A stretch of 64,000 nt of DNA, from NCBI RefSeq assembly GCF_037083825.1, contig NZ_JBAPLU010000007.1, positions 139,485 through 203,484 of the forward strand, given 5' to 3'. This DNA is from Klenkia sesuvii. GTDB lineage: Bacteria > Actinomycetota > Actinomycetes > Mycobacteriales > Geodermatophilaceae. Positions 1 to 7,819 of the stretch are shown piece after piece. The notes under the pieces are model-generated. The model saw only the letters and a list, made by a program, of their open reading frames with translations. It was not told the DNA's origin and searched no databases. The position numbers and the translations under genes were made by a program. Within the stretch, counting starts at the first letter, position 1. Every line of letters begins with the position of its first letter.

Positions 1-744
1 CAGGTAGACGAGGGTGACGACCAGGAAGGTCTGGATGAGCAGCCGGTTGTAGGCGCTGAGCACCTGCGCGCGGTAGAGCAGCTCGGTGAAGGCGACGACG
101 TAGCCCAGCGAGGTGTCCTTGAGCAGGCTCACCAGCTGCACCACCAGCGACGGGGTGACCGCGCGCAGGGCCTGGGGCAGCACGACCGCCCGCATCACCT
201 GCAGGCGGCGCATGCCGAGGGAGTAGCCGGCCTCGGTCTGGCCGCGGGGCAGGCTCAGCACGCCGGCCCGCACGATCTCGGCGATCGCCGCGGAGTTGGC
301 CACGGTGAGCGGGATGGCCAGCTTCCACAGCACCGGCAGGTTGATGCCGTAGGCGGGCAGCCCGAAGAGCATGAGGTAGATCAGCAGCAGCACCGGCAGG
401 GTGCGGAACACCTCGATGAACCCGGTGCACAGCCAGCGCAACGGGGTGATCGGGCTCAACCGGCCCAGCGCCAGCAGGACGCCGAGCGCGCCCCCCAGGA
501 CGGCGACGACGGCGGCGGCCAGCAGCGTCCCGCGCAGGCCGACGAGCAGGTACTCCCAGATCGGCCAGGACAGGAACGGCGACCAGCGGTCGGCGTCCAG
601 CTGCCCGCGGGAGGCGAACTGGCGCAGCATGAGCGCCAGTGCCCCGGCCAGCACGAGCACGCTGACCACCGAGGCGATGCGGATGCGCCGGCGGGTGCGC
701 GGGCCGGGCTCGTCGTACAGGTAGGCGGTCTCGGGCGGCTTCAT
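1..744 (-). CDS. gluD: Glutamate-type amino acid ABC transporter permease, GluD-like (partial)
   Basis: Membrane permease of a polar amino acid ABC importer, most like GluD of the glutamate GluABCD system. The 248 visible codons start at an ATG at 744 and run off the window, so the C-terminal end is missing. Hydrophobic segments lie near residues 23-41, 66-95, 112-135 and 143-160. The EAA loop that docks on the ATPase is near 172-190 (EAGYSLGMRRL). The start overlaps the stop of the upstream permease in an ATGA, which implies translational coupling. It is the last visible gene of a leftward operon. Glutamate as substrate is inferred from the operon type; aspartate or glutamine are possible. 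Confidence 0.85.
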   Translation of the reverse strand, partial: MKPPETAYLYDEPGPRTRRRIRIASVVSVLVLAGALALMLRQFASRGQLDADRWSPFLSWPIWEYLLVGLRGTLLAAAVVAVLGGALGVLLALGRLSPITPLRWLCTGFIEVFRTLPVLLLIYLMLFGLPAYGINLPVLWKLAIPLTVANSAAIAEIVRAGVLSLPRGQTEAGYSLGMRRLQVMRAVVLPQALRAVTPSLVVQLVSLLKDTSLGYVVAFTELLYRAQVLSAYNRLLIQTFLVVTLVYL

Positions 745-1385
745 CGGCGGATCGCCACCTTCTTCTCGATGCGCCCGGCGCCGAGCCCGATGACCAGCGC
801 GAGCGCCATGTAGACCAGGCCCGCCGCCCCGAAGATCGGGATGGGTTCGGCCTGGACCAGGTTGACCTTGTTCACGGCCGAGGTGAGCTCGACGACGCCG
901 ACCGTCGCGGTCAGCGCGGTGTTCATCAGCAGCGCGATGAGCACGTTGCCCAGCGGCTGCACGACCGCCCGGGCGGCCTGCGGGACGACGACCAGCCGCA
1001 GGGTCTGGGGGAGGGTGAAGCCCAGCGCGCGGGCGGCCTCGACCTGGCCCTTGGCCACGGTGTTGATCCCGCTGCGCAGGGCCTCGGCCACGTAGGCGGC
1101 CTCGTAGACGGTGAGCACGACGATCGCGGTGGTCACGAGCGGGGCGATGAGCCCGGCGTCGGGCAGGGCGAAGACGGCGAGCAGCAGCAGCGCCAGCAGG
1201 GGGACGTTGACCAGCACCTGCACGTACCCGAAGGCCGCCGCCCGGAGGACCGGGACCGGGCTGACCCGCGCCACCACCACGAGGGTGCCGAGCACGAGGG
1301 CGCCCACCGCGGAGGTGACGAGGACGAGCAGGGTGGTGCCCAGGCCCGCCAGGAGGGCGGGCCAGTTCTCGACGAGGGCGCTCAA
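741..1385 (-). CDS. gluC: Glutamate-type amino acid ABC transporter permease, GluC-like
   Basis: Second permease of the importer, 214 residues, the usual length for the HisM/GluC group. It is strongly hydrophobic, with segments near 10-38, 55-78, 82-100 and 185-205, and an EAA loop near 116-139 (EAARALGFTLPQTL). The chosen start is a TTG at 1385, because an AGGAGG lies about six bases upstream and no ATG or GTG is better placed. It pairs with the downstream GluD-like permease, which it overlaps by four bases, to form the heterodimeric membrane channel energised by the ATPase encoded upstream. Confidence 0.88.
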   Translation of the reverse strand: MSALVENWPALLAGLGTTLLVLVTSAVGALVLGTLVVVARVSPVPVLRAAAFGYVQVLVNVPLLALLLLAVFALPDAGLIAPLVTTAIVVLTVYEAAYVAEALRSGINTVAKGQVEAARALGFTLPQTLRLVVVPQAARAVVQPLGNVLIALLMNTALTATVGVVELTSAVNKVNLVQAEPIPIFGAAGLVYMALALVIGLGAGRIEKKVAIRR

Positions 1386-1418
1386 CGGGGCCTCCTGCCG
1401 GCGCTGCTGCGGATCAGG

Positions 1419-2372
1419 TCAGGAACCCGGGACGGAGCCGATGGTCGGCGGCTCGGGGGTGCTGCCGTCGCCGACGGTGCCCAGGGTGGCGTCGAAGATC
1501 GCGGCCCACGAGCCGTCGGCGTAGATCTGCTCCAGCCAGTCGTTCACGAACTGCTTGAAGTCCGGGTCGTTCGGGGGCAGGCCGATGCCGTAGGCCTCCT
1601 CGGTGAAGGGCTGCCCCACGACCTTGATGCCGGAGTTGGCCTGCGCGTCGGCGGCCAGCAGGGTGTAGTCCTGCACGTAGGCGTCACCGCGGCCCTGGGT
1701 GAGGGCCTGCACGCACTGCGGGTCGGTGGCGAAGCTGACCACCTCGGCGGTGGGCTGCTCCTCGGGCACCGCGGTCACGGCCGGGGTGTTGGCGCCCACG
1801 ATGACGGTCTTGCCGCCCAGGTCGTCGATGCCGGAGATGTCGTCGGTGTCCGAGGGCACCGCCACGGCGAGGCCGGAGACGAAGTACGGGCCGGCGAACG
1901 AGATCTGCTGCGCCCGCTCCTCGGTGATCGTGTAGGTGTTGAAGACGACGTCGACGGTGCCGTTCTGCAGCAGCGCCTCGCGGGTCTCCGACGCCGGCGG
2001 GACGACCTCGATGTTGGGCTCGCCGATGATGTAGATGGCCAGCATCTTCGCCAGGTCGATGTCGAAGCCCTGGATGTCGTCGGGGTTGCTGGGGTCCTGC
2101 TGGCTCAGCAGCGGGGCGTCGAGCGCGGCGCCGACCCGCAGCACGCCGCGCTCCTTGATGGCGGCCATCGTCGAGTCCGACAGCAGGGCCGCGGCGTCGG
2201 CCACGGGGGCGTCGTCGTACACCGACTGCAGCGAGTCCTCGCCGCCGCCACCACCCGAGGGCGGGACGGCCGAGGAGTCGGAGTCCGAGCTGCCGCAGGC
2301 GCCCAACCCGAGGGAGGCGACCAGCGCGAGGGAGGCGGCGAGCGTGCTGCGTCGCCGGAGGGTGCGGCTCAT
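1419..2372 (-). CDS. gluB: Extracellular solute-binding lipoprotein of glutamate-type ABC importer, GluB-like
   Basis: Binding protein (SBP_bac_3 family), 317 residues. The N-terminus has a basic start, a hydrophobic stretch and a lipobox (LGAC, Cys near residue 26), so it should be lipid-anchored outside the membrane. A Ser/Gly-rich linker follows, then the two-lobed domain from about residue 70, with typical family text such as GVLRVGAALDAPLL and GFDIDLAKMLA. It captures the amino acid and delivers it to the GluC/GluD channel. An AAGGA lies directly before the ATG. The gene sits 77 bases after the ATPase gene and 33 bases before gluC in the same leftward operon. Confidence 0.9.
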   Translation of the reverse strand: MSRTLRRRSTLAASLALVASLGLGACGSSDSDSSAVPPSGGGGGEDSLQSVYDDAPVADAAALLSDSTMAAIKERGVLRVGAALDAPLLSQQDPSNPDDIQGFDIDLAKMLAIYIIGEPNIEVVPPASETREALLQNGTVDVVFNTYTITEERAQQISFAGPYFVSGLAVAVPSDTDDISGIDDLGGKTVIVGANTPAVTAVPEEQPTAEVVSFATDPQCVQALTQGRGDAYVQDYTLLAADAQANSGIKVVGQPFTEEAYGIGLPPNDPDFKQFVNDWLEQIYADGSWAAIFDATLGTVGDGSTPEPPTIGSVPGS

Positions 2373-2449
2373 TCCTTGCCTTTCGACGGACCCGCCGGAG
2401 CGGGGGAGGGCCGGGCCGCGGGCCGCGGGCCGGAGCTGGAGGGGCGCGC

Positions 2450-3202
2450 TCAGTGCGCGAGGACGGCGGACAGGAAGCTGCGGGTGCGGTCGCTGCCGCC
2501 GCCGGCGAAGAACTGCTCGGGCGGGGCCACCTCGACGACCGCCCCGGCGTCCATGAAGACGACGCGGTCGGCGGCCCGGCGGGCGAAGCCCATCTCGTGG
2601 GTGACCACCACCATCGTCATGCCCTCCTCGGCGAGCGAGGTCATGACGGCGAGCACCTCGGCGACCATCTCGGGGTCCAGGGCCGAGGTGGGCTCGTCGA
2701 AGAGCATCACCTTCGGCTGCATGGCCAGGGCCCGGGCGATGGCGGCGCGCTGCTGCTGGCCGCCGGAGAGCTGGGCGGGGAAGTGCCCGGCCTTGTCGGC
2801 GATCCCGACCCGCTCGAGCAGGGCCATGGCCTCGGTGCGGGCCTGCGCCTTGGCGACGCCGCGGACCATGACCGGGGCCAGGCAGACGTTGTCCAGCACC
2901 GTCTTGTGCGCGAACAGGTCGAAGGACTGGAAGACCATGCCGACGTCGGCGCGCAGCCGGGCCAGCGCCGCGCCCTCGGTGGGCACCGGGACGCCGTCGA
3001 CGAGCACCTCGCCGCTGTCGACCGGCTCGAGCCGGTTGATCGTGCGGCAGAGCGTGGACTTGCCCGAGCCCGAGGGTCCGACGACCACGACGACCTCACC
3101 GGCAGCGACGTCCAGGTCGACGTCGCGCAGCACGTGCAGGGCACCGAAGTGCTTCTGCACGCCGCGCAGCCGGACCATCGGGGGCGCGGTGGGTGCGGGC
3201 AC
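2450..3202 (-). CDS. gluA: Glutamate-type ABC transporter ATP-binding protein, GluA-like
   Basis: Cytoplasmic ATPase of the importer. All ABC motifs are present: Walker A GPSGSGKST near residue 42, the Q-loop FQSFDLF, signature LSGGQQQR, Walker B VMLFDEPTSALDP and the switch histidine in VVTHEMGFA. A longer reading from a GTG at 3250 is possible, but AGGAGGAG sits seven bases before the GTG at 3202, so I start there (250 residues, close to family length). It is the first gene of the operon, followed by the binding protein and both permeases, and is divergent from the ROK regulator at 3329. Confidence 0.92.
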   Translation of the reverse strand: MPAPTAPPMVRLRGVQKHFGALHVLRDVDLDVAAGEVVVVVGPSGSGKSTLCRTINRLEPVDSGEVLVDGVPVPTEGAALARLRADVGMVFQSFDLFAHKTVLDNVCLAPVMVRGVAKAQARTEAMALLERVGIADKAGHFPAQLSGGQQQRAAIARALAMQPKVMLFDEPTSALDPEMVAEVLAVMTSLAEEGMTMVVVTHEMGFARRAADRVVFMDAGAVVEVAPPEQFFAGGGSDRTRSFLSAVLAH

Positions 3203-3239
3203 GGGTACTCCTCCTGGTGCGCTCGGTGTGACGGCGCGA

Positions 3240-3245
3240 ACAGTA
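3240..3245 (-). promoter_or_regulatory. Probable -10 box of the gluABCD operon
   Basis: TACTGT on the minus strand, about 38 bases before the GTG of gluA. It fits the TANNNT actinobacterial -10 pattern. No clear -35 is seen. This places the transcript start near 3233 with a short leader holding the AGGAGGAG site. Confidence 0.4.
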
Positions 3246-3271
3246 AGCACCCCAGGGTTGTCTACAGAAGA

Positions 3272-3302
3272 GGGTTTGATTAATCCAAAAAGGTTTTAAC
3301 CC
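3272..3302. promoter_or_regulatory. AT-rich palindromic operator candidate between gluA and the ROK gene
   Basis: This is the most AT-rich stretch of the first 10 kb, lying in the divergent gap. It holds the perfect palindrome GATTAATC (3278-3285), flanked by TTT and CAAA, and an outer pair GGGTT/AACCC (3272-3276 and 3298-3302). ROK repressors bind AT-rich inverted repeats, so autoregulation by the adjacent ROK protein, perhaps also of gluA, is plausible. This is inference from position and symmetry only. Confidence 0.35.
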
Positions 3303-3328
3303 GGCCGTGACCGTGCTCTACTGCCCCG

Positions 3329-4507
3329 GTGTCCGCCACCACCCCCACCCGGCCCGGTTCCCCGGCCGCGCTGGTCGCGCTCGTCCGGTCGGGTCGGGCC
3401 TCCTCGCGTGCCGAGCTCGCCCGGTTGACCGGCGCCTCGCCGACCACCATCGCCGGCCGGGTCGAGGAGCTGCTCGGCTCCGGCGTCCTGACCGAGGTCG
3501 AGGGGCCCGTCGTGGGCACCGGCCGCCCACCGCGCCGGCTGACGGTACGGGCCGGGCTCGGGGTGGTCGGGGCCGTGGGACTGGGGGAGCAGCACGCCGA
3601 CTGCGCCGTCCTGGACGCGACCGGCGCAGTCCTGGCCGAGCGCCCGGTGCCCGTGCGGGTCGCCGACGGACCCGACGCCGTCCTGGGGACCGTCGCCGCG
3701 GTGCTGGCCGAGCTGCGGGCCGACCAGGCCGGGGCCGGGCCGCTGCTCGGGCTCGGGCTGGGAGTGCCGGGCCCGGTGGCGTTCCCCGGCGGTGTGGTCA
3801 CCTCGCCGGCCCGCATGCCCGGCTGGAACGGGGCCGACGTCGCCGCCCTGGCCCGGCCGCACCTGCCCGCCGGGGCGGTCGTCGTCGTCGACAACGACGC
3901 GAACCTCATGGCGCTGGGCGAGCACGCCACCGACCCCACGGCCCGCCACCTGGTGATGGTCAAGGCAGGCTCGGGCATCGGTTGCGGCATCGTGGTCGAC
4001 GGCGCGCTGCAGCGCGGTGCCCGCGGCTTCGCCGGCGACATCAGCCACGTCACCGTGCCCGACGCCGAGCCGGTGCCCTGCTCGTGCGGGCGGGTCGGCT
4101 GCCTCGACGCGGTGGCCAGCGGGTCGGCGCTGGTGGCCCGCCTGCGGGAGGGGGGCGTGGCGGTGGCCGGGGTCGACGCCATGCTCGACCTTGCCCGCGA
4201 CGCCCACCCCCGCACCACGGGCCTGCTGCGGGAGGCGGGCAGCCGCACCGGGACCGTGCTGGCCACCATCGTCAACCTGGTCAACCCCGACCGGCTGGTG
4301 CTCGGCGGCTGGCTCAGCCAGGCCGAGGCCTTCGTCGCCGGCGTGCGCTCGGCGGTCTACGCGCAGAGCCCGCCGCTGGTCACCGACGGCCTCGAGGTGC
4401 TGGTCAGCCGTGCCGGCCCGCGGGCCGGGCTCCTGGGCGCGGGCCACTCGGCGCTCGACGCCGTGCTGGCCGACCTGCCGCGGCTGACCGCCGTCTGCGG
4501 CGCATGA
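3329..4507 (+). CDS. ROK family transcriptional regulator (NagC/XylR type)
   Basis: The 392-residue protein has a winged helix-turn-helix at about 15-65 (RAELARLTGASPTTIAGRVE), followed by a ROK sugar-kinase-fold domain. Visible ROK marks are VVDNDANLMALGEH and the zinc-binding CSCGRVGCLDA. Such proteins are DNA-binding repressors that sense a sugar or sugar phosphate; a residual kinase role is less likely with an N-terminal HTH present. The start is a GTG. The gene is divergent from gluABCD across an AT-rich gap and overlaps the next small gene by an ATGA. The effector cannot be told from the sequence. Confidence 0.88.
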   Translation: MSATTPTRPGSPAALVALVRSGRASSRAELARLTGASPTTIAGRVEELLGSGVLTEVEGPVVGTGRPPRRLTVRAGLGVVGAVGLGEQHADCAVLDATGAVLAERPVPVRVADGPDAVLGTVAAVLAELRADQAGAGPLLGLGLGVPGPVAFPGGVVTSPARMPGWNGADVAALARPHLPAGAVVVVDNDANLMALGEHATDPTARHLVMVKAGSGIGCGIVVDGALQRGARGFAGDISHVTVPDAEPVPCSCGRVGCLDAVASGSALVARLREGGVAVAGVDAMLDLARDAHPRTTGLLREAGSRTGTVLATIVNLVNPDRLVLGGWLSQAEAFVAGVRSAVYAQSPPLVTDGLEVLVSRAGPRAGLLGAGHSALDAVLADLPRLTAVCGA

Positions 4508-4773
4508 CCGGTGGGGTCGCGGGGCAGACAGCCGCGGTGACCACCACACACGGCCGCGGCCGGACGACGACCCCCGTGGTCGTGCCCGGGCCGGACGGAG
4601 ACCTGGCCGGCGAGCAGCTCACGGGACCCGTGCACGCCGTCCCGGCCGGGGCGGCCGACCTCGAGCTGACCACCTCGCTGTGCAACCACAGCGTGCGCGC
4701 CGAGGCCGGCGCGCCGTTCGACGCGGGCGACCCCGACGTCTGCCCCGACTGCGCGGGGCGTGCCCGCAGCTAG
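4504..4773 (+). CDS. Small cysteine-containing hypothetical protein
   Basis: Predicted 89 residues, starting at an ATG that overlaps the ROK stop codon (ATGA). I recognise no named family. The C-terminal third has a Cys at 60 and a CPDC pair at 80-83 spaced like a small metal-binding ribbon; the first 40 residues are Thr/Gly-rich and look unstructured. The coupling to the ROK gene suggests co-expression. A GTG at 4537 is an alternative start that would remove part of the disordered N-terminus. GC-rich third codon positions support a real gene. Confidence 0.5.
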   Translation: MTGGVAGQTAAVTTTHGRGRTTTPVVVPGPDGDLAGEQLTGPVHAVPAGAADLELTTSLCNHSVRAEAGAPFDAGDPDVCPDCAGRARS

Positions 4774-4827
4774 TCGTCCACCTGGCCCGCGTCGGGCCAG
4801 GCTCCCCGCGGTAGGTGCCGAAGGGTG

Positions 4828-5040
4828 TCAGCTGCGGGGGAGTCCGGCCGAGCAGTCGGTGACGATGGCGGCGAACGTGCGGGTGTCCACCTCGTCGTCC
4901 ACGGTCACCCGCACGATGTCGGTCACCTGCTGCACCGAGGTGGCGCGGGCGGCGGCGACGCGGGCGGCGGCGACGAGGTGCAGCTGGCGGATACGTGCGG
5001 CCGGGTCGAGCTCGGCCGTGGCGGATCGGTTGTGGGCCAT
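4828..5040 (-). CDS. Small hypothetical protein
   Basis: About 70 residues from the ATG at 5040 (MAHNRSATAEL...). The N-terminal half is Ala/Arg-rich and probably helical; the rest (VTDIVRVTVDDEVDTRTFA) looks like a compact mixed fold. No family is recognised. It is convergent with the small gene ending at 4773 and divergent from the prepilin peptidase gene. Codon bias is consistent with coding, but the short length keeps confidence moderate. Confidence 0.4.
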   Translation of the reverse strand: MAHNRSATAELDPAARIRQLHLVAAARVAAARATSVQQVTDIVRVTVDDEVDTRTFAAIVTDCSAGLPRS

Positions 5041-5198
5041 GCAGCCACGGTAGGCCGGGTGGCGCACGCCACGGCAGGGCCGCGGCAGGCCGATCCGCCG
5101 TCACATGTGACGAAACCGCACGGTCCGGGTCGGCGAACCACGCCGTGCCCCTCCGCGCCTGCTCGGCGCCGGGCGCGGGGCGTGCGACCCTGCCCGAC

Positions 5199-5876
5199 GT
5201 GGGTGGGTGGGTGCTGGCAGCGGTCGTCGCACTGGCCGGCCTCGGCGTCGGCCGGGGTCTGAACGTGCTGGCCCAGCGCGTGGTCGCCCGCCGTCCCGAC
5301 GCCGCCGACCTGCTGCCGGGCGCGCTGCTCACCCGGCCGGCCGCCGTCGCACCGCCGTGGGTGGAGCTGACCACGGCGGTTCTCCTCGCACTGCTCGCCG
5401 TCCGGTTCGGCGCCGTGCCGCTGCTGCCTGCCTGGCTGTGGCTCGCCGCGTGCGCCGTCGTGCTGGTGGTGATCGACCTGCAGCACCACCTGCTGCCCAA
5501 CCGCGTGCTGCTGCCGGCCACCGTGGGCGGGCTGGTCCTGCTCGGCGCCGAGGCCCTCGGCACGGGGGAGTGGGGCGGGTTCGCGCGCGGCCTGCTGGCC
5601 GCCGGCGTGGTGTTCACCGCATTGCTGGCCCTGGCCTGGGTCAACCCGGCCGGTCTCGGCCTGGGCGACGTCAAGCTCGGGCTCCTGCTGGGCCTCTACC
5701 TCGGCCGGCTCGGCTGGGAGCCCGTGCTCGTCGGGGTGCTCCTGGGCTTCGTGCTGCAGGCCGTGCTCGCCCTGGCGCTGCTGGCGCTGCGCCGCGCCGG
5801 GCGCAGCACCCAGCTCGCCTTCGGCCCGGCGCTGCTCGCCGGCACCCTGCTGACCGGGGTCCTCGTCGCCGGCTGA
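5199..5876 (+). CDS. Prepilin peptidase (A24 family), Tad/Flp type
   Basis: Integral membrane aspartic protease that trims the Flp prepilin. About 225 residues from the GTG at 5199, nearly all hydrophobic, with roughly six to seven membrane segments. Both catalytic aspartate motifs are visible: VIDLQHHLLPN and GLGDVKL. It lacks the cysteine-rich and methylase N-terminal part of classical PilD, as expected for the short CpaA/TadV class. The open frame extends upstream to 4995, but that part is low-quality Arg/Gly-rich text, so the later GTG is preferred. It is the first gene of the pilus locus, 175 bases before the pilin. Confidence 0.82.
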   Translation: MGGWVLAAVVALAGLGVGRGLNVLAQRVVARRPDAADLLPGALLTRPAAVAPPWVELTTAVLLALLAVRFGAVPLLPAWLWLAACAVVLVVIDLQHHLLPNRVLLPATVGGLVLLGAEALGTGEWGGFARGLLAAGVVFTALLALAWVNPAGLGLGDVKLGLLLGLYLGRLGWEPVLVGVLLGFVLQAVLALALLALRRAGRSTQLAFGPALLAGTLLTGVLVAG

Positions 5877-5898
5877 CTCGCCGCGAACGGAACGACCA

Positions 5899-5959
5899 GG
5901 GCCGAAACGGCAGGTCAGACGCACGTCACCCCCGAGGGGGAGATGTGCCGGTTCGGCTC
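5899..5959 (+). promoter_or_regulatory. Long stem-loop between prepilin peptidase and flp pilin
   Basis: Bases 5899-5912 pair with 5946-5959 (GGGCCGAA-A-CGGCA against TGCCG-G-TTCGGCTC): 13 pairs including one G-U, plus one A-G mismatch, closing a 33-base apical region that itself contains CCCC/GGGG. A second 9-bp hairpin (5965-5973 with 5992-6000) and a small GGACCA/TGGTCC hairpin (6005-6019) follow before the pilin ribosome site. It may act as terminator, processing barrier or leader that raises pilin mRNA over the peptidase mRNA. No U-tract follows. Confidence 0.5.
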
Positions 5960-6051
5960 CGGTAGCGGCTGCGGCCCTCCGATCACGGTCACGCAGCCGC
6001 ACCAGGACCACCCTGGTCCGCCCCGGTGACGGCTTCCCGGAGGAGCACCAC

Positions 6052-6273
6052 ATGACCCACCTGTTCCAGACCCTCTTCGCCCTGTCGGTCACCGCGGGCG
6101 ACCGGGTTGCCGCGCACGCCACGGAGCTCAAGGCGCGCGAGACCGGTGCTAGCGCCGTCGAGTACGCCCTGCTCGTGGGCGCCATCGCGATCGCGGTCGT
6201 CGGCGCCGTCGCCCTCTTCGGCCCGAAGCTCAACGAGCTGTTCACCAGCGTGAACCTCAACGGCAAGAGCTGA
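6052..6273 (+). CDS. flp: Flp family type IVb pilin
   Basis: 73-residue prepilin, the structural subunit of the Tad pilus. After a 29-residue leader, longer than the usual 15-25, comes the Flp processing site: ETG followed by ASAVEYALLVG, with the conserved Glu5 and Tyr6 of the mature protein and a hydrophobic helix to about residue 64. The prepilin peptidase at 5199 should cut after that Gly. GGAGGAG stands seven bases before the ATG, one of the strongest ribosome sites in the window, in keeping with a protein made in large amounts. Confidence 0.9.
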   Translation: MTHLFQTLFALSVTAGDRVAAHATELKARETGASAVEYALLVGAIAIAVVGAVALFGPKLNELFTSVNLNGKS

Positions 6274-6394
6274 ACGCAGACCTCTCCGGGTCCGGCCGGT
6301 GGGTGGTGCACGCACTGCCTGCCGGCCGGCCCGGCGGCTCGCGACCGCGCAGCCAGCCCTGGACGACAGCCCACGAAGCAGGAGGAGGAGACCC

Positions 6395-6814
6395 GTGCCC
6401 CGTCGCACCCGCTGCACCCGCCGCCCAGGTCGGCGCGGTGAGCGCGGCGCCGCCGCCGTCGAGTTCGCCCTCGTCGTGCCGCTCCTGCTCATCTTCCTGT
6501 TCAGCATCATCTCGGTGAGCCGCGCCTTCCAGGTGCAGTCCGCCCTGTCCGGGGCGGCCCGCGAAGCGGCCCGCGAGTTCGCGATCGGCAACGACGCGTC
6601 GACGGCGCGCCAACGCGCCCTCGACACCGCGTCTGCCTCGGCGGTCCCCCTCGCGAGCTCGAGCATCTCCATCTCGCCGACCTCGTGCCGGGGCGCGGCC
6701 TCGGGCAGCAACATCACGGTGACCATCCGGTACACCTTCCAGCCCTTCGGGTCCTTCGCCGGTGGCGTGGCCTTCCCGATCACCGGTCAGGCGGTGTTCC
6801 GGTGCGGCGCCTGA
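6395..6814 (+). CDS. tadE: TadE-like pseudopilin
   Basis: 139 residues from the GTG at 6395, chosen because GGAGGAGGAG lies just upstream. The basic N-terminus and the GERGAAAVEFALVVPLLLIF segment are diagnostic of TadE-type pseudopilins; the helix spans about 18-42. The remainder is an extracytoplasmic domain with two cysteines (SPTSCRG near 100 and FRCGA at the C-terminus) that could form a disulfide. It probably caps or initiates Flp pilus assembly. It overlaps the next gene by 13 bases. Confidence 0.82.
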   Translation: MPRRTRCTRRPGRRGERGAAAVEFALVVPLLLIFLFSIISVSRAFQVQSALSGAAREAAREFAIGNDASTARQRALDTASASAVPLASSSISISPTSCRGAASGSNITVTIRYTFQPFGSFAGGVAFPITGQAVFRCGA

Positions 6815-7773
6815 CCGCGCGCCGCCTGTGGGTGCGCGGGCCCGCCGGCGAGCGCGGGGCCGTGGCCGTGGCCGTCGCCCTGCTCATCCCCCTGCTCTCC
6901 GCGGCCGCCGCCCTGGCCGTGGACACCACGGCGTCGTGGATGGCGCGCAACCAGGTCATCACCGGTGCCGACGCCGCTGCCCTCGCCGAGGCGATCGACT
7001 GCGCCGAGGGCGACTGCGGGTCGATGACCGAGATCCAGACGAAGATCTCCTACTACTTCATCGAGAACAACGCCGGGTCCAAGCTGGCGACGCTGCAGCC
7101 GGGCACCGGGTGGATCCAGTACGACACCGGCCAGCGCGCCACGCGCTCCCAGGGCACGTGGACGATCAGGCACCTCTTCGCCGCCGTCCTCGGGAGCCCG
7201 ACGTCGACGTTGACCGTGGAGTCGATGGCGCGCTGGTCCGGTGCACCCTCGGCCACCGCGGACCTCCCGCTGGCCGTGTCGTGGTGCGCGTTCCGCAGCA
7301 CGCTCACCCAAGGGGTGGGTCTTCCGTCGTCGTCGACCACCCTCAAGCTCGCCACCGACACCGCGGGGGCCTCCTGCACCGGGCCCGCGGGCGGACCGGT
7401 GCGCGGGACGACCGCGCTCACGGCGTCCAGCGGCGGGTGCACCACCGCGTCGGTCACCGGTCAGGTGCTGACCGTGCCGACCACCGCACCCGCGGCCTGC
7501 TCTGCGTCCTACCTCGCCGGCCTGGTCGGCCAGGACGTCTGGGTCCCGGTGTACGACCAGAGCTCGTCGACCGCGGTGCGCGTGTACGGCTACGCCGCCC
7601 TGCACGTGACCTCCGTCCGGGCCGGGTCGCCGGCGACGGTCACCGGCTACTGGGACTGGTCCGCGCACCAGATCAGCACCCCGGACGCCGTGCCCACCGC
7701 CCCGGACCTGGGGGCCCGCGCCGTCTTCCTGTGGGACCCCGACACCTGGCAGGGGCGTCGCTGCCCGTGCTGA
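6802..7773 (+). CDS. TadG-like pilus assembly protein
   Basis: 323 residues from a GTG at 6802 inside the end of tadE. The N-terminus (GERGAVAVAVALLIPLLSAAAALAVDTT) is the TadG/TadE-type membrane anchor near 17-41, followed by a DAAALAEA stretch common in Flp-associated TadG proteins. The rest is a Ser/Thr-rich extracellular region with several cysteines (IDCAEGDC, SWCAF, SCTG, GGCT, AACSA, RRCPC) suggesting disulfides. No von Willebrand domain is obvious. Its overlap with tadE implies coupled translation of the two minor pilins. Confidence 0.72.
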   Translation: MRRLTARRLWVRGPAGERGAVAVAVALLIPLLSAAAALAVDTTASWMARNQVITGADAAALAEAIDCAEGDCGSMTEIQTKISYYFIENNAGSKLATLQPGTGWIQYDTGQRATRSQGTWTIRHLFAAVLGSPTSTLTVESMARWSGAPSATADLPLAVSWCAFRSTLTQGVGLPSSSTTLKLATDTAGASCTGPAGGPVRGTTALTASSGGCTTASVTGQVLTVPTTAPAACSASYLAGLVGQDVWVPVYDQSSSTAVRVYGYAALHVTSVRAGSPATVTGYWDWSAHQISTPDAVPTAPDLGARAVFLWDPDTWQGRRCPC

Positions 7774-7819
7774 CCCCACCCGCCGTCCCCATCCCCACCC
7801 GTCGAAGGAGCACCGCCCC

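Noticed and set aside
3307..4773. Single long frame spanning the ROK gene and the next small gene
   Set aside because: Its first 400 codons are an Arg/Gly-rich shadow of the ROK gene; only the part from 4504 is credible.
5899..6051. Cyclic di-GMP (GEMM) riboswitch before flp
   Set aside because: Fragments such as GACGCA and GGTAGCGG recall the motif, but the conserved GGCAAACC and GGGACGCAAAGCC cores are absent and the stems pair differently.
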